Assembly (NCBI RefSeq): GCF_032854445.1
Contig: NC_088300.1
Span: 51,267,682 to 51,331,681, forward strand
From: Liolophura sinensis
Lineage: Eukaryota > Mollusca > Polyplacophora > Chitonida > Chitonidae
DNA: 64,000 nt
Reading direction: 5' to 3'
Shown here: positions 49,701-60,298 of the stretch, one piece after another
Layout: the number at the start of each line of letters is the position of its first letter
Numbering within the stretch: the first letter of the stretch is position 1
The notes under the pieces: generated by a model
What the model saw: only the letters and a program-made list of their open reading frames with translations
Told to the model about the DNA's origin: nothing
The model's database searches: none
Made by a program: the position numbers and the translations under genes

Positions 49701-52700
49701 CAGCCATAATTCCTAACCTGGCCTTCATAGCCTTAGCAATCCATCCCTTCTTGAGGAAGTATGCTGCTGGCAGTAAGAACGCTACCCCCACCATCCTACC
49801 CCACATCCTGTGGGCATACTCCATATAGTAGATGAACTTGAAATCAGACAGGGTTATTTCCTTTTCCTTGGCGTTGCTGGAGGGGAAATATTAGAATCAG
49901 GTACAGGGTTTGAAATTAACTACAAAACATCATTGATCAATTGTATCAGCATGTTATGAGATCAACTTGTCCCACCTTGATTTTAGGGATCATGATTAAA
50001 CTTAATTCCTTTTCATCCAAGAATATAACATCTATAGTACAAGCCATATTTCTATGGCGATTCTTCATAAATGCTGGTATTACCAATTGGTAACTTAATT
50101 AAATATTAGTAAATTACCGGACAGTCAGATCAGTGCTTGTTCAACTCTACTGGCCTAACCAATTACCTGCCAGTTGCACAATTTTGTTTTACTGACCTCA
50201 CGAAAAAAAAAAACCATTTTGATTTGTTAAAAAGCCTTTATGGAAATAATTTTAAGACCTAACTGTTGTAACGGACTACATGCAAACACTGATCACTGAA
50301 AACAACAACCATTGATAGATTATGTTTTGCTTTCAGGTATGAGATAAGGTGTCAGTAGGTGTCAAGACTTCAATATTCTTGCTTGTTTACTTCAGTTTTA
50401 GCTTCACAATGCTTTCATCCAACATATTTAATCAGATCATAATGGTGTCTCCTTGTAGTATGTCAGTCCTAATGACAACTCAGTTAGATAGTGCTGCCTC
50501 ACTGCAGGTAAGGGGCCTCTATGACCTAGTGGTTAGCTTGTTAGTGCAGCCCAATGACCCTGGAGCCTCACACCAATGGAGCTGCCATGAGTTCAAGTCC
50601 AGCCCAAGATCGCTTCCTTCCAGTTTAACGTGGGCACATAAAACCTCAATCCAATAAATAAATAAATAAATAAATACTGCAGGTACACAATGCTAAAGTC
50701 ACACTGAGTAACAATGTCCTGATACTGGGCGTGCACACATACTATGTGCCAAGAAAGAAAACTACTAATGTTATCAGTTTTACTCCTGAAAGACTCACCT
50801 GTCTTCAATTCAGTATAAATACTCCACTTACAATTTGTACTCTGGGAACTGTTTATATCTCTCAAATTCCTCCTCCCACTCTTGCTGTGACTGAGGAGGC
50901 CTCATATCTTTGAGGAGGCGCCAGTCCACCATAGAAAGCCCCGACTCTGTTAATCTAATAACATACAGCATTTTCATACATTTCTGATACAGATCGGTTT
51001 TCATTAAAGTTCAAAGTTTGTCAGCTCACACTATTACAGTGTACATAAAATAAAAATATTGTTTGCCTCAAACAAAAGGTAAGATATAACAGTGTCCAGA
51101 TATACATTTAAATTGTTTTTAACATTTCCCACCACAAAATGTCATAAATGCAATTATTTTCTAAGGTGGGTTTATAATAGATAATATTTTGCAACAGCTT
51201 TTCACAGTATTCTGAAAGCTTAAAAATACATTAACACATCAATACTAATCTTAATCCTAAAGTAGTTTATCAGAGATGATTTCATAGATAATAATGTCTT
51301 TCAAAATGTTCCACTGTCAAGTAGGGAGAATTTGCATGAAAAATGTTATGTGATGCCATGTCACTTACATGTGGTCTCCAAAAGGTCATCATATGTTATC
51401 CTACTGTAGCTACTTTTTCACACAGCACAACAAAAAATAAACGTAATGAAAACATTGCCCAGTACATTAAATAGCTCTGACTTTGTCACATGGTCTATGT
51501 TCACTTTAAACAGTCTACTTATTACATTCATTAAGGAATATTAGAATGTCTAACATAGTTTTTAGCAACAGCTTTAACAGTTTTTAACAGATCTGGGTTT
51601 AACTCAATAAATAAGAGAGCAGAAGAGATACCATGAAGGTGGAAGGGAGACAACTCCTGCCAACAACTATAAAAATTCTTCACAAATCACTACTAATCTC
51701 AGCATTTCAAAGAGTCTCTTTACTTAATAGCTTTTGTATAGAATTTTACAGCGTTATTCTCAATTAAGGTAGGTCATTAGAAATAAAATTTTTCTAGCAT
51801 TATGCCTTAACTGAGCTGACTAACAAAAGAGAGTTAAGAGTTATCAATAATAATTTAAAAAAAAAACACTGAACACATTATATCAATAGATAAGGGCTAA
51901 TGATCTATACTACACCAGTAAACACAACTTGACATGTGACTGTCAGGCAAAACCACCTCCCCAAAGTTTTCAGTTCTTTTTTTCTTTTCTTTCTTTTTTT
52001 GTGGATTTCCCCATTTTTTTGCCTGCTCATTTCCTCCGGTACCTTGTGACACCTCCCAGAATAACTGCTCCAAACACCATCCCTGCACAGCCGATCAGCC
52101 AGCGACCCACCATTTTCTGAGCATGAACTGGAATGTCCGGGAAAAATGTTCCGAAACTTCCAAGATTCGTGGTCCTTCTAACAGGTGCTTGGAGCTTGGG
52201 GGAGATCTGTGACACACACAGGTTATCGAAATGTCATTGTTATTTTCTTTTTCTACACTAATCAAAAATCTCTACATGAAAGACCACAACCAATTATTGC
52301 AACACAGAGAAATTTTCTAACAGCTACGCTAATGTTCCACAAAATGTATGTGACAGTTACTTCACCAGCTTTAAAACTGTTCAGATTCTCTATGTAGTCC
52401 CATCATCTCATACATCTTTTTGAGGGTTTTACATTCGTCCTGGAATGCTCATAAATCCAGCACCAGAAATTTAATGTCTTTGTTTCTATAGCACTTTCTA
52501 TTCAGTCAATGTAAAGACATTCCTGTGTCAGATCTAAGAGGCTATTGTCATTAGTTACCTCACAAGAAAATGATAAAGTTCAGCAATGACTAACACAGAG
52601 ATAAGCTATTATTCTTACATTGTAGAAATTACAAACCTGTCTAACTCCATGTTTTGATACCAATACTGCAAGATTTGTTTGCCTTTGAAAATTACTGGTT

Positions 52701-53547
52701 ATCCCCCTTTGTAAGGCTGGTCCATTCTGGAATGTGTGGATGAAAGACTGCCTGTATACAGTTCCACAGGATTTACACTGCAAGCATATACATAAAAAAT
52801 AACTTAATAAAAATTTCTTAACTCTTGACTCTCAACTCTCAAGCTTAAAGACAAAGTTCAATTCTAATAAATTTATTTATTTGTTTATTTATTTTAAATT
52901 ACAGTATTATGAATGAATCAATTATGGTATATTTTAAATTATGTCTTAACTTTTCACCCTGCAGAATACAGAATATTTCACTTTGATTTCTCAAAATAGT
53001 GCTGTTCATCCAACTATCCATGGTGGAAAACTTATAAATATCACATCACCTCATATTCTTATCATTATAGATTATGTATGGCAAAGTGTAAAGCACTGAA
53101 CTAAAAGGACAAGACGCCTGGACCAGCCTTAATTGCAGTAACAAATAACTCATGATGATTTTTACGTATTGAAGGGTAAGCGCTTACTACGTTAGGAAAA
53201 CACCAGAACTCATGTGCAGAAAACCACCCAAACTTATATATCAATATTTCTGACTACATTTTTTAAATGCTACATGATGTAAATCAAATCTTGTTGGTTG
53301 TGTAGATGTACCAACGTACGTGCTAAACAGCATGTTTCAGGCTGTTTTGGGGGTTTTACGTAAACGTTGTTTGTCAGCATGACATAAGATTCAATTTAAC
53401 GATCTTAGTCCGTTATGCAAGAATTCTAGACATTGACAGTGACTCCAACGTTACCTGTGATAAAAGCGAAGGCTTTGCAATAGGATTCGTAAAACATGGT
53501 GCAACAGAAAGCCGGGAAAACAGTCGGGCAAAGCCGGAGGTCGACAT
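43717..53547 (-). CDS. COX15: COX15, mitochondrial heme A synthase
   Basis: Coding exons, 5' to 3': 53547-53455, 52777-52637, 52206-52043, 50954-50832, 49876-49684, 47813-47646, 45845-45764, 44926-44772, 44337-44224, 43848-43717. All introns have GT-AG ends and all phases agree, giving 454 aa (human about 410). COX15 converts heme O to heme A in the inner mitochondrial membrane for cytochrome c oxidase. The N-terminus ([14 protein letters not shown]) is basic and lacks acidic residues, as in a mitochondrial presequence. Family landmarks are [20 protein letters not shown], then [10 protein letters not shown], then the EYAHRMWGR motif with Glu193 and His196. His270 (AAHLGSA), His370 (FDHR) and His431 (HQSGS) follow, so the four expected heme-ligand histidines are present. 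The protein ends in LRKIPK. The gene is divergent to CUTC, and its introns hold SINEs and minisatellites. Exon 2 is the least conserved part and rests on frame and splice sites. Confidence 0.95.
43961..44074 (-). mobile_element. SINE fragment in COX15 intron 9
   Basis: TTTATTTAATTGGAGTTTTA, CACTTGTACGATGGCTACCA and GGAAACCGGGGAGAGCCCGG match the 3' half of the main family. It has the same orientation as COX15. Confidence 0.75.
45071..45267. repeat. Minisatellite, 29-bp unit, about 7 copies, in COX15 intron 7
   Basis: Seven head-to-tail copies of CTACATGACATGACATTTAA plus TACATTTGC with point changes; two versions ending TTTAC and TTTGC alternate in part of the array. Confidence 0.92.
48487..49400. 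repeat. Minisatellite, 44-bp unit, 21 copies, in COX15 intron 5
   Basis: The phrase TGTAAAATATT (with a few variants) recurs 21 times at 43-45 bp spacing. The unit is about GATCACGAACGGTAAGATGT + AAAGATGTGGCTGTAAAATATTCA, read in two parts. Two versions occur: one with CAGATCACGAACGG and one with CCAATCATGAATGG, intermixed along the array. It makes up about half of the 1870-bp intron. Confidence 0.97.
50511..50675 (+). mobile_element. tRNA-derived SINE with target-site duplication in COX15 intron 4
   Basis: It opens with AGGGGCCTCTATGACCTAG and TGGTTAGC (box A region), has box-B-like GAGTTCAAGTCC, a short body, then CAATCCAATAAATAAATAAA. Exact 10-bp repeats ACTGCAGGTA flank it at 50501-50510 and 50676-50685. 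The body is shorter than in the other copies: most of the middle is deleted. It lies antisense to COX15. Confidence 0.9.
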
Positions 53548-53719
53548 GGCCAAGCTACACGCGTGTTGACAGCTTTCGGTAGGGATTCCCCTGTTGCTAG
53601 TGCGCAGGCGCATAGGAACGAAAACGAGGACGGGATTCCCACTTCCTTTCCATCTGTAAACATCCACGCGCAGCTGTTGTCGCTTCTCATACATGTAGTT
53701 TAGTTTACCCTTTTTATAT
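53548..53719. promoter_or_regulatory. Shared bidirectional promoter of COX15 and CUTC
   Basis: Only 172 bases separate the two start codons, so both promoters and both 5' UTRs must share or overlap this interval unless there are upstream non-coding exons. It is GC-richer than the surroundings. It holds TGCGCAGGCGCA at 53601-53612 (an NRF1-type palindrome, one base off the usual consensus), an ETS-type ACTTCC (GGAAGT reversed) at 53641-53646, and two copies of GGGATTCCC at 53582-53590 and 53632-53640. No TATA box is placed sensibly for COX15; TTTTTATATATGG at 53711-53723 overlaps the CUTC start codon and is too late to serve it. Confidence 0.75.
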
Positions 53720-56700
53720 ATGGAGGTCTGTGTGGATTCAGTCGCTTCTGCAAGAAATGCCGAAAAAGGAGGTAGAGGAGCTCTACTGAATATCCATAAT
53801 CCCTTGCCAGTTAATTGTCGAACAGAAAGAAGGCTTGGCGGAAAAACTTCATACCGGTTGTCCTTTGTCACAGTACGCGATTTCCTGAGTTAGAGAGAAA
53901 CCTTAATCTTGTTGGAATAATAAGGATAAACATTTAGCGCTATTTAAACGCTCATTAAGTCATCCTGCCAAGGACTGATGCGTTTCTGGAGGTTTCTCAG
54001 TACTTCAAAGGAGAATTATCCCTGTCGAGTTCAAAAGGCTGTTAACGTTCTCCTTGGTGGGTACCGGTATAGATGTCATTTGAGAAAGTGGATTAAGTAA
54101 CAGTATTATCGTTAATAGGGATTACACTTTCTGAATATAGCACAGATTCTAGTGCTGAAACTTGGCTGAGACTACTGCAGGTTTCGAACCAGCGACCTCA
54201 GAGTCAGGCACCAAATCGCCAGCAATGTCAACCGTCTAGACCACTCGACAACAGGCCTTCCACAAAATAGAAGGTATTTGACCGGTAGACTTTACAACGA
54301 ACATGCATTACCCATCTGATGATCACAAATGACACACTCCCTTAGGTGTATATAAATTTCAGCACTAAAATCTGTGCTATATTCAGAAAGTGTAATCCCT
54401 ATTAACGATAATACTGTTACTTAATCCACTTTCTAAAATGACATCTTTACCTGTCTGAAATGTAAACTCGCAGTGGTCCCAGCCAAACTTCAGCACTAGA
54501 ATTTGTGCTATATTCAGAAAGTGTAATCCCTATTAACGATAATACTGTTACTTAATCCACTTTCTAAAATGACATCTTTACCTGTCTGAAATGTAAACTC
54601 GCAGTGGTCCCAGCCAAACTTCAGCACTAGAATTTGTGCTATATTCAGAAAGTGTAATCCTTGTTAACGATAATACTGGTCTTTTTGGTGTATATGAGTA
54701 GTACTTGACGCCCTATTGTTCTCATGAAAATATAATGTCTACATTCTTGTTGCTCTGTAACAGGTGCAGCTCGACTAGAACTCTGTGCCAGTTTAGTGGA
54801 AGGAGGAACAACACCATCATGTGGTAATGTCATTTATTCTTTCTTTATTCTTTAGTCTTTCATGCAGCGATAAAATTTTAATTGCTACATTACCTCTTCA
54901 GCCACAGATTTGTACAGGGTCATCGTTAGCCATTATAAACATAAATTAAACTTTGAAACATGACTTAAAAGAAAAGACAGCACTAGAGCAAATCTAAATA
55001 TGCATCAATAAAGTATCCCAAATTAAGTTTAAAAAGAATAACTTGTTATATTACATAATGCAAGATATTGCAATTCAAATTAAGCAAAATCATGCATATT
55101 GGGGAAATCAAATCGACAGCCATGTTACCAGTTATAAACAACCAGTCATGACTTACTTCTATAATCCGATAACGCACCTTTTTCCGCTATCGTCACGCGG
55201 GCACTGTTCTGCCCTATAAGCCGTATGAGCATGGGGTATGAGTGAGGCTGTATCATGTTTTCAGTTTCAGTTTCTCTATTCATGGCGTATTCATGCATGG
55301 CTGGAATTGCAGATTAAAGGTTGATATATAGAGCTACTAAACAGCAAAATGACTGTGGCTGTTTAGGTCTGTTTTCAGCCCTCTTCCAAAACAACTATAA
55401 GGTTATATAATTTGTTGTCTTTTCTTTAAAAGAGTTTTTTGTTTGCCATAAGTGAAAATTTGGACGTGGAGACAAATGCACCATAAAAGGAATTGCAGAA
55501 ATGAGGCCATAATCTGTCCAGGATAGTTTGATGTCGTGAAGCTGACTGAGGCCATGCAAGTGTGATATGCGTGAGTCAGGGGTAGTACAGATATGTAACT
55601 CAGATTACAGGCTGCAGTGCGCAACACTTATAATGTGTCGTAGTCGCGAAAGAAACATATTTTTTGCGCGATTTCTTCAAATAAAGGCGATGCCCACATC
55701 CACAACTGTCACTGGTGAGGTGTACATTCAATTTGAATACTTACCGCACAGAGAAATCTCAAGGATAAACTCGCATTTTCGCATTATCTCCTCTTTTTTT
55801 GTCCACACTCCTTTTTTATTCAAGACTCTTCTGGATAGCTCTGACAGTTAAAAAAAGAGCTCATTTTGCAAATGCAAAATATTATGTTGTTATTATTAAA
55901 TGTGTTAAGTCCTATATTGTGGGCCTCGTTTATGTTATCTTAACTCAAAGGTTATATATAATTTGCTTTCTTGATCATTAATGTGAAAGGGTTAGCTTGC
56001 AACGGGTGTGGAGAATTTAATAATGGACTGTAGTAACAGGAATAGGCCACTGTGTACATGTAAATGGGATACTGGACGGGATTTATAATAGTGGTAGTCC
56101 CGACCAGGGAGTTACTGTTTTGTTATTGGATGATGACCTAGAGTTTGATAGAACAACGATGTTCTCTTTTTTAACCAGGTATGCTTCAGGTAATGAAACG
56201 CTCGGTGGCCTTACCTGTGTTTGTGATGATCCGCCCGAGGGGTGGGGATTTCCTCTACAGCCCAGACGAGTTTGATGTAATGAAGCAAGATATTACTTCC
56301 CTCAAACAAGCGGGTGCGGATGGGATGGTTTTTGGGATTTTAACACCGTGAGTAGAACAATTAGATACAGTAATTTCTGATTTGTTTTCCAAGTAATCAG
56401 TAAATGTCACAGTTATTTTCTTGCTGTATGAGATACGGACTTTCACGAAGCAGGGTTAAACACGTCTTCTCAGCTGATTTTCTTCTGACATCTACTAGTG
56501 TTGCCTGTGTTGTCAAGATTCAAATGTAAATTCAGAGGTGGGTAAAGTGGCCTCATTAAACCCTATATAAATCCGTATCACAGATCCAGAATCATAGTGC
56601 TCAGTAATACCTGGTGATGGTTAGCAGATATTGTCGTATATCTGAGATATGTTTTTTATGTTCAATAAAATATTAAAATTCTTAGAACCCTTCAACCACA

Positions 56701-59614
56701 TTTTATCTGAGACTATAACCGTTCCAGTCTACGTGAGCATGGAGGTCATATGCTCTGTGTGGTCATAGAACTTACAATTTTGACAGGCTTGCTATGGCAC
56801 TGCCGTATTTGTTTGTCTAATTGTGGTTTAACACCGATCGTTTTCATCATTATTTCGGCCTTATCATAACGGTCGGACAGTCTCATCATGACGGTCGGAC
56901 AGTCTCATCATGTTTGTCGGACAGTCTCATCATGACAGTCGGACAGTCTCATCATGACGGTCGGACAGTCTCCTTGTAGCAGGCTGAACCCTATGCAGAC
57001 ATATATATAGTGCTGCCGACAAGTATCGGTGACCTGTTTCTCCAATGCGGAGTGCGAGGTAGTGTCAGCATTACCTCTAATATCTTAATATAAGCTTGAA
57101 TGTCTTAACACCCTTGTAGCAATACATGAAAATTTGTGTAATTTTTTTCACAGGGAGGGCAAAGTGGATATAACGAGGTGCAAGGAACTCGTAGGTTGGT
57201 TGCATTGACTCAGTCGTCCATTTCGGTTGTGAGCAGGGGTTCGATTCCTGCTCTTGCAGATTCGACTGTGGCTCCTACCCGAAGGATTGTGAGAAACTTA
57301 GAGTGAAGGATGACGTATGACTTCTTTTATCAGTTAAGCGAATGTAAATCGTGTAATTGTAATATTCTTCTAACACAATATTCAAACTGGTAATCGATTC
57401 TTTTGATCGGAAGTGTTCGTCGTAGCTTTTCAAAGTTGCCATGTATCTTCTGGTTTTTAATTTTCTTTGTGTACCGCAATTTGGTTGAAGTTAGTTTAGT
57501 GTATTCCCTTGCCGTTTATCCTGCGGAGTGGTTATTGGAAAATACCAATATGATACTGGTCGCGTGTCACATTGACGGCTATTGCCAGGTAGCTGTCTTT
57601 TTAACCTCAGAGGCCTTTCAAGCTTCCTTTCGTATCGTGCGCTAAACTGATGTTATGTGGTTATTTTCAGAGCTTTCTCGTCCGTTGCCAATTACGTTTC
57701 ACAGGGGTACGTAGGCCATCTCTTGCATCAACGTTCATGTGGTTTATCGCTTAATTGATGCTTGAAGCCGCATGTAATCAGAGATATATTTCGCCTTAAA
57801 ATTATGGTATTATGGTTGTAGGATACCAGGAACCTTTCCCGCCTTAGGCAATTCGGGCCGAAGCTGCGTGGTCACTTGTTCATTCCGTATTCTGTGTAGC
57901 GTAGTTCTCATACGTTGCAGGAAAGCAGTGGTCAATTCAGCATGGGCCCGAGTCGCCACTTCGCGAGGAGAGACCATTCCAGTTGTGAGTCAAAAGTAAA
58001 GCCAGTCGAGCAGACTTAACATTGCTTTCTTACCCTAGTTAAACAAGGGTGGAATTTCAAATTTTGTCATTTGAAGGTAATTAGCAATCCGACATATAGG
58101 ATATTATGGAAGACTAAACGTGCAGTTCATTTCACAAATGATAATATTGTTCGAAGCATATATACGGTATCAAAGTGCATGTACAACTGTTTAAACAATA
58201 ACATCATGAGATTATGAGTGTAGTACAGGACGTAAAAAAGTTCTTCTGGTATACTGGATAACTGAAAATTGTGAACGAATGTTTTCTGCACAGACATAAT
58301 CAGTTTTGTTTTGTATCCAATGGTACAGCAATTGACATGACCGAGGACATCGCCGAAGCTCTGGAGAGTATCATTGCCACGGGATGTGAGCGAATACTCA
58401 CGAGTGGTGGAGAAGGCACATCTGTAGACGGTACCACGGTTATTAAACAACTCGTATCTCAGGTATGTGAACAACACTTGTAGTGAAACCAGTAGGTGGA
58501 CTTGAACTCACAGAGACCGCGTTGATGAGACGTTGCGCAACGTTGGCACGCTAATTAATGAATTGAATTTTGCGATATTATTGTGCTTATATAAAAAACA
58601 ACATTCACAGCTGATTGGTAAAGTTATAAGAGAATAGTTGTATAAAGTTGTCATTGTTCCAATTCTTGTGTTTTTCTTTCATCCGGATTTTTTTTGTTTG
58701 CACAGGCCAAAGGTAGGATTCTTGTAGTTCCTGGCGAGTAGGCCTATGGTGTTGTAAGAAATAATTTATGAACCTTTTCTCAACAAGCCTAATGGTCTGA
58801 GTACTTTGAGTTCAGGCCTCTTTGATGCAGAGGAGCTGACATGTGCCTTTTTTATTCACTTTTGCTATGACGATTTTGAGAAAATGTCGAGATATTTCAC
58901 GTATAAAGGGAAACAACCATTGGAAGCAAGTTCTGGGAAAGTGTAATGGATACCTTCTCCTGTTGGTGTTTAACGCCGTACTCACTCACTTCATGACTTC
59001 GTAATTTTCCTCGGAAATGGCGTCGACATATGGCGCTGTAGCCTATAGACAACGTACGTCGTTTACGAAAAGTTACGAGATACTGAAAGTAGCGACAGCA
59101 TATGAGTGAAGGGAGTACGAGAGCAGGGAGTAAATGCTGTGTTTTCGTTGCGTACCTCACAAACCACTCCTCATAGCAAACAGCTATGTATAGCGGCTGC
59201 ATTCGAACCTGCAACCACATTTGATTGTGTAAGTTGTGTAAGTGAAGCATTTGTCAGTACCATGCTGCACGGCATGAATACCAACCCAGCAAACAAAGTC
59301 AATTAAAACAATATTATCTACGTCCAACCTACACTGATGTCATTTTAACTTCAAATTTTTAAATCTCAGGTGGCGGAATCACTCCTGAAAACTTAGGAAG
59401 AATTCTGGACGAAACTGGAGCTGGAGAGTTTCACGGTACTGCCAGAGGGAAGGTGGAATCAAAAATGAAATTTCGTAAGAGTGGCGTTACCATGGGATCT
59501 GCTGGAGACGGGACGTCCGAGTTTGCCTGGAAAGAATCTTCGGCTGATATTGTAAGATTAATGATAACAGTGGCAAAGGAGCATGGGATATGCACTGGAA
59601 GTAAACCTAGATAA
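53720..59614 (+). CDS. CUTC: CUTC, copper homeostasis protein CutC
   Basis: Coding exons: 53720-53771, 54764-54823, 56179-56347, 57154-57194, 57671-57706, 58329-58462, 58706-58733, 59370-59614; all phases agree, giving 254 aa (human 273). CutC is a TIM-barrel protein that binds copper(I) and is linked to copper tolerance. It starts MEVCVDSVASARNAEKGG, and an in-frame TAG at 53696-53698 upstream supports this start. Conserved landmarks: Cys4 and Cys25 (LELC), the two cysteines equivalent in spacing to human Cys31 and Cys52; EGGTTPS; VFVMIRPRGGDFLYS; ADGMVFGILT; RPLPITFHRA; ERILTSGGE; VVPGGGI; and EFHGTAR. Seven introns are present. Six are GT-AG, but intron 7 (58734-59369) starts with GC, and only that junction restores PGGGI. 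No part of the family fold is missing. The divergent neighbour is COX15. Confidence 0.95.
54069..54451. repeat. Inverted-repeat element with tRNA-like core, in CUTC intron 1
   Basis: The left arm (54069-54160) and right arm (54358-54451) are near-exact reverse complements over about 90 bp, spanning AAAGTGGATTAAGTAACAG, TTATCGTTAATAGGGATTAC and the TGAATATAGCACAGATT segment. Between them, the - strand has a perfect box B, GGTTCGAAACC (54180-54190 on +), and an upstream GTCGAGTGGTCTAGAC resembling a Leu/Ser tRNA box A. So a tRNA-like Pol III promoter sits inside a long hairpin. It could be a foldback element with a SINE inside it, or a SINE head flanked by duplicated sequence. Confidence 0.7.
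54358..54679. repeat. Tandem repeat, 131-bp unit, about 2.5 copies
   Basis: Units begin TTCAGCACTA at 54358, 54489 and 54620, exactly 131 bp apart; the second and third are almost identical. The first copy is also the right arm of the inverted repeat, so the duplication came after the foldback formed. Confidence 0.92.
56862..56972. repeat. Minisatellite, 22-bp unit, 5 copies, in CUTC intron 3
   Basis: GGTCGGACAGTCTCATCATG plus AC repeats at 56871, 56893, 56915, 56937 and 56959 with a few changes. Confidence 0.92.
57195..57310 (+). repeat. tRNA-like relic in CUTC intron 4
   Basis: A perfect box B, GGTTCGATTCC, at 57238-57248 lies inside GAGCAGGGGTTCGATTCCTG, with a loose box-A-like region upstream. 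There is no complete cloverleaf, so this is not a tRNA gene; it is probably a SINE head relic. Confidence 0.35.
58497..58550 (-). repeat. SINE head fragment in CUTC intron 6
   Basis: GGACTTGAACTCACAGAGAC and CGCGTTGATGAGACG match the tRNA-like part of the main SINE. The rest is absent. It begins 35 bases after the exon 6 donor. Confidence 0.6.
58960..59250 (-). mobile_element. Possible divergent SINE in CUTC intron 7
   Basis: The + strand begins with TGTTGGTGTTTAACGCCGTA, a SINE 3' end, and carries a reversed box-B-like GCATTCGAACCTGCAACC at 59197-59214. The distance fits one element in - orientation. The body does not match the main family. Confidence 0.4.
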
Positions 59615-59881
59615 CAGAATTCTGTGATATAGATTACTACATTTTTTGAGTAGAATTATGACGTTTTCTTTTATTCCATTGAACTGTCACTTTTGTAGCT
59701 TTAGATTGTATATTGGTGTGATGACATTGGGTTTTCACATTTAAACAATAACGAAAATACATATGGCCAAGCATTGTCCGTACCTACTCTGTGCGAGTTG
59801 TCGCTCGGCGGTCCTTATTGTTATGTGCGAATATTCCAAGAAATTAGGACGTGTTCAATTTCATAAGATGCGCAGCCTTCG

Positions 59882-59887
59882 AATAAA
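59882..59887 (+). terminator. Candidate poly(A) signal of CUTC
   Basis: AATAAA 267 bases after the CUTC stop, just before a SINE insertion. Confidence 0.45.
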
Positions 59888-59915
59888 ATGCAGTAATAGT
59901 TAACATGTTACGATT

Positions 59916-60166
59916 TATTTATTTATTTGATTGTTCTTTTACGCCGCACTCAAGAATATTTAACTCATACGATGGCGGCCAGCATTAAGGTGGGAGGAAA
60001 CCGGGCAGAGCCCGGGGAAATCCCACGACCATCCGCAGGTTGCTGGAAAACCTTCCCACGTAGGGACGGAGAGGAAGACTTGAACTCACAGCGACCGCAT
60101 TGGTGATAGGCTCCTAAGTCATCACGCTGCGCTAGCGCGATAACCAACTGAGCCACAAAGGCCCCC
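59916..60166 (-). mobile_element. tRNA-derived SINE, full length, with target-site duplication
   Basis: The + strand shows tail TTTATTTATTTGATTG, body CGATGGCGGCCAGCATTAAG and CGGGCAGAGCCCGGGGAAAT, and head ATAACCAACTGAGCCACAAAG. Exact 10-bp repeats TGTTACGATT lie at 59906-59915 and 60167-60176. It is the cleanest full-length copy here. Confidence 0.92.
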
Positions 60167-60298
60167 TGTTACGATTGACTTTTGCAAGTCAGTATGCAAC
60201 AAAGCGTACCGTCTAAACTTGCTTTTGTGATCGTATGTGACAAGCATGTATTTGAGCTCATTTTCATATATCATAAACTTCATTGTATCGTTGTGGAA

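Noticed and set aside
53413..53871. A 152-codon open frame on the - strand
   Set aside because: Only 53455-53547 is COX15 exon 1. The rest runs through the shared promoter, CUTC exon 1 antisense and the intron past the donor.
53978..54056. An alternative CUTC first exon starting ATG and reading MRFWRFLSTSK, ending near VQKAVNVLLG in a compatible phase
   Set aside because: The exon at 53720-53771 encodes the conserved MEVCVDS start with a proper donor and the same phase, so the resemblance at 53978 is chance.
57195..57310. A possible tRNA gene around box B at 57238-57248
   Set aside because: No box A at the right distance and no full cloverleaf.
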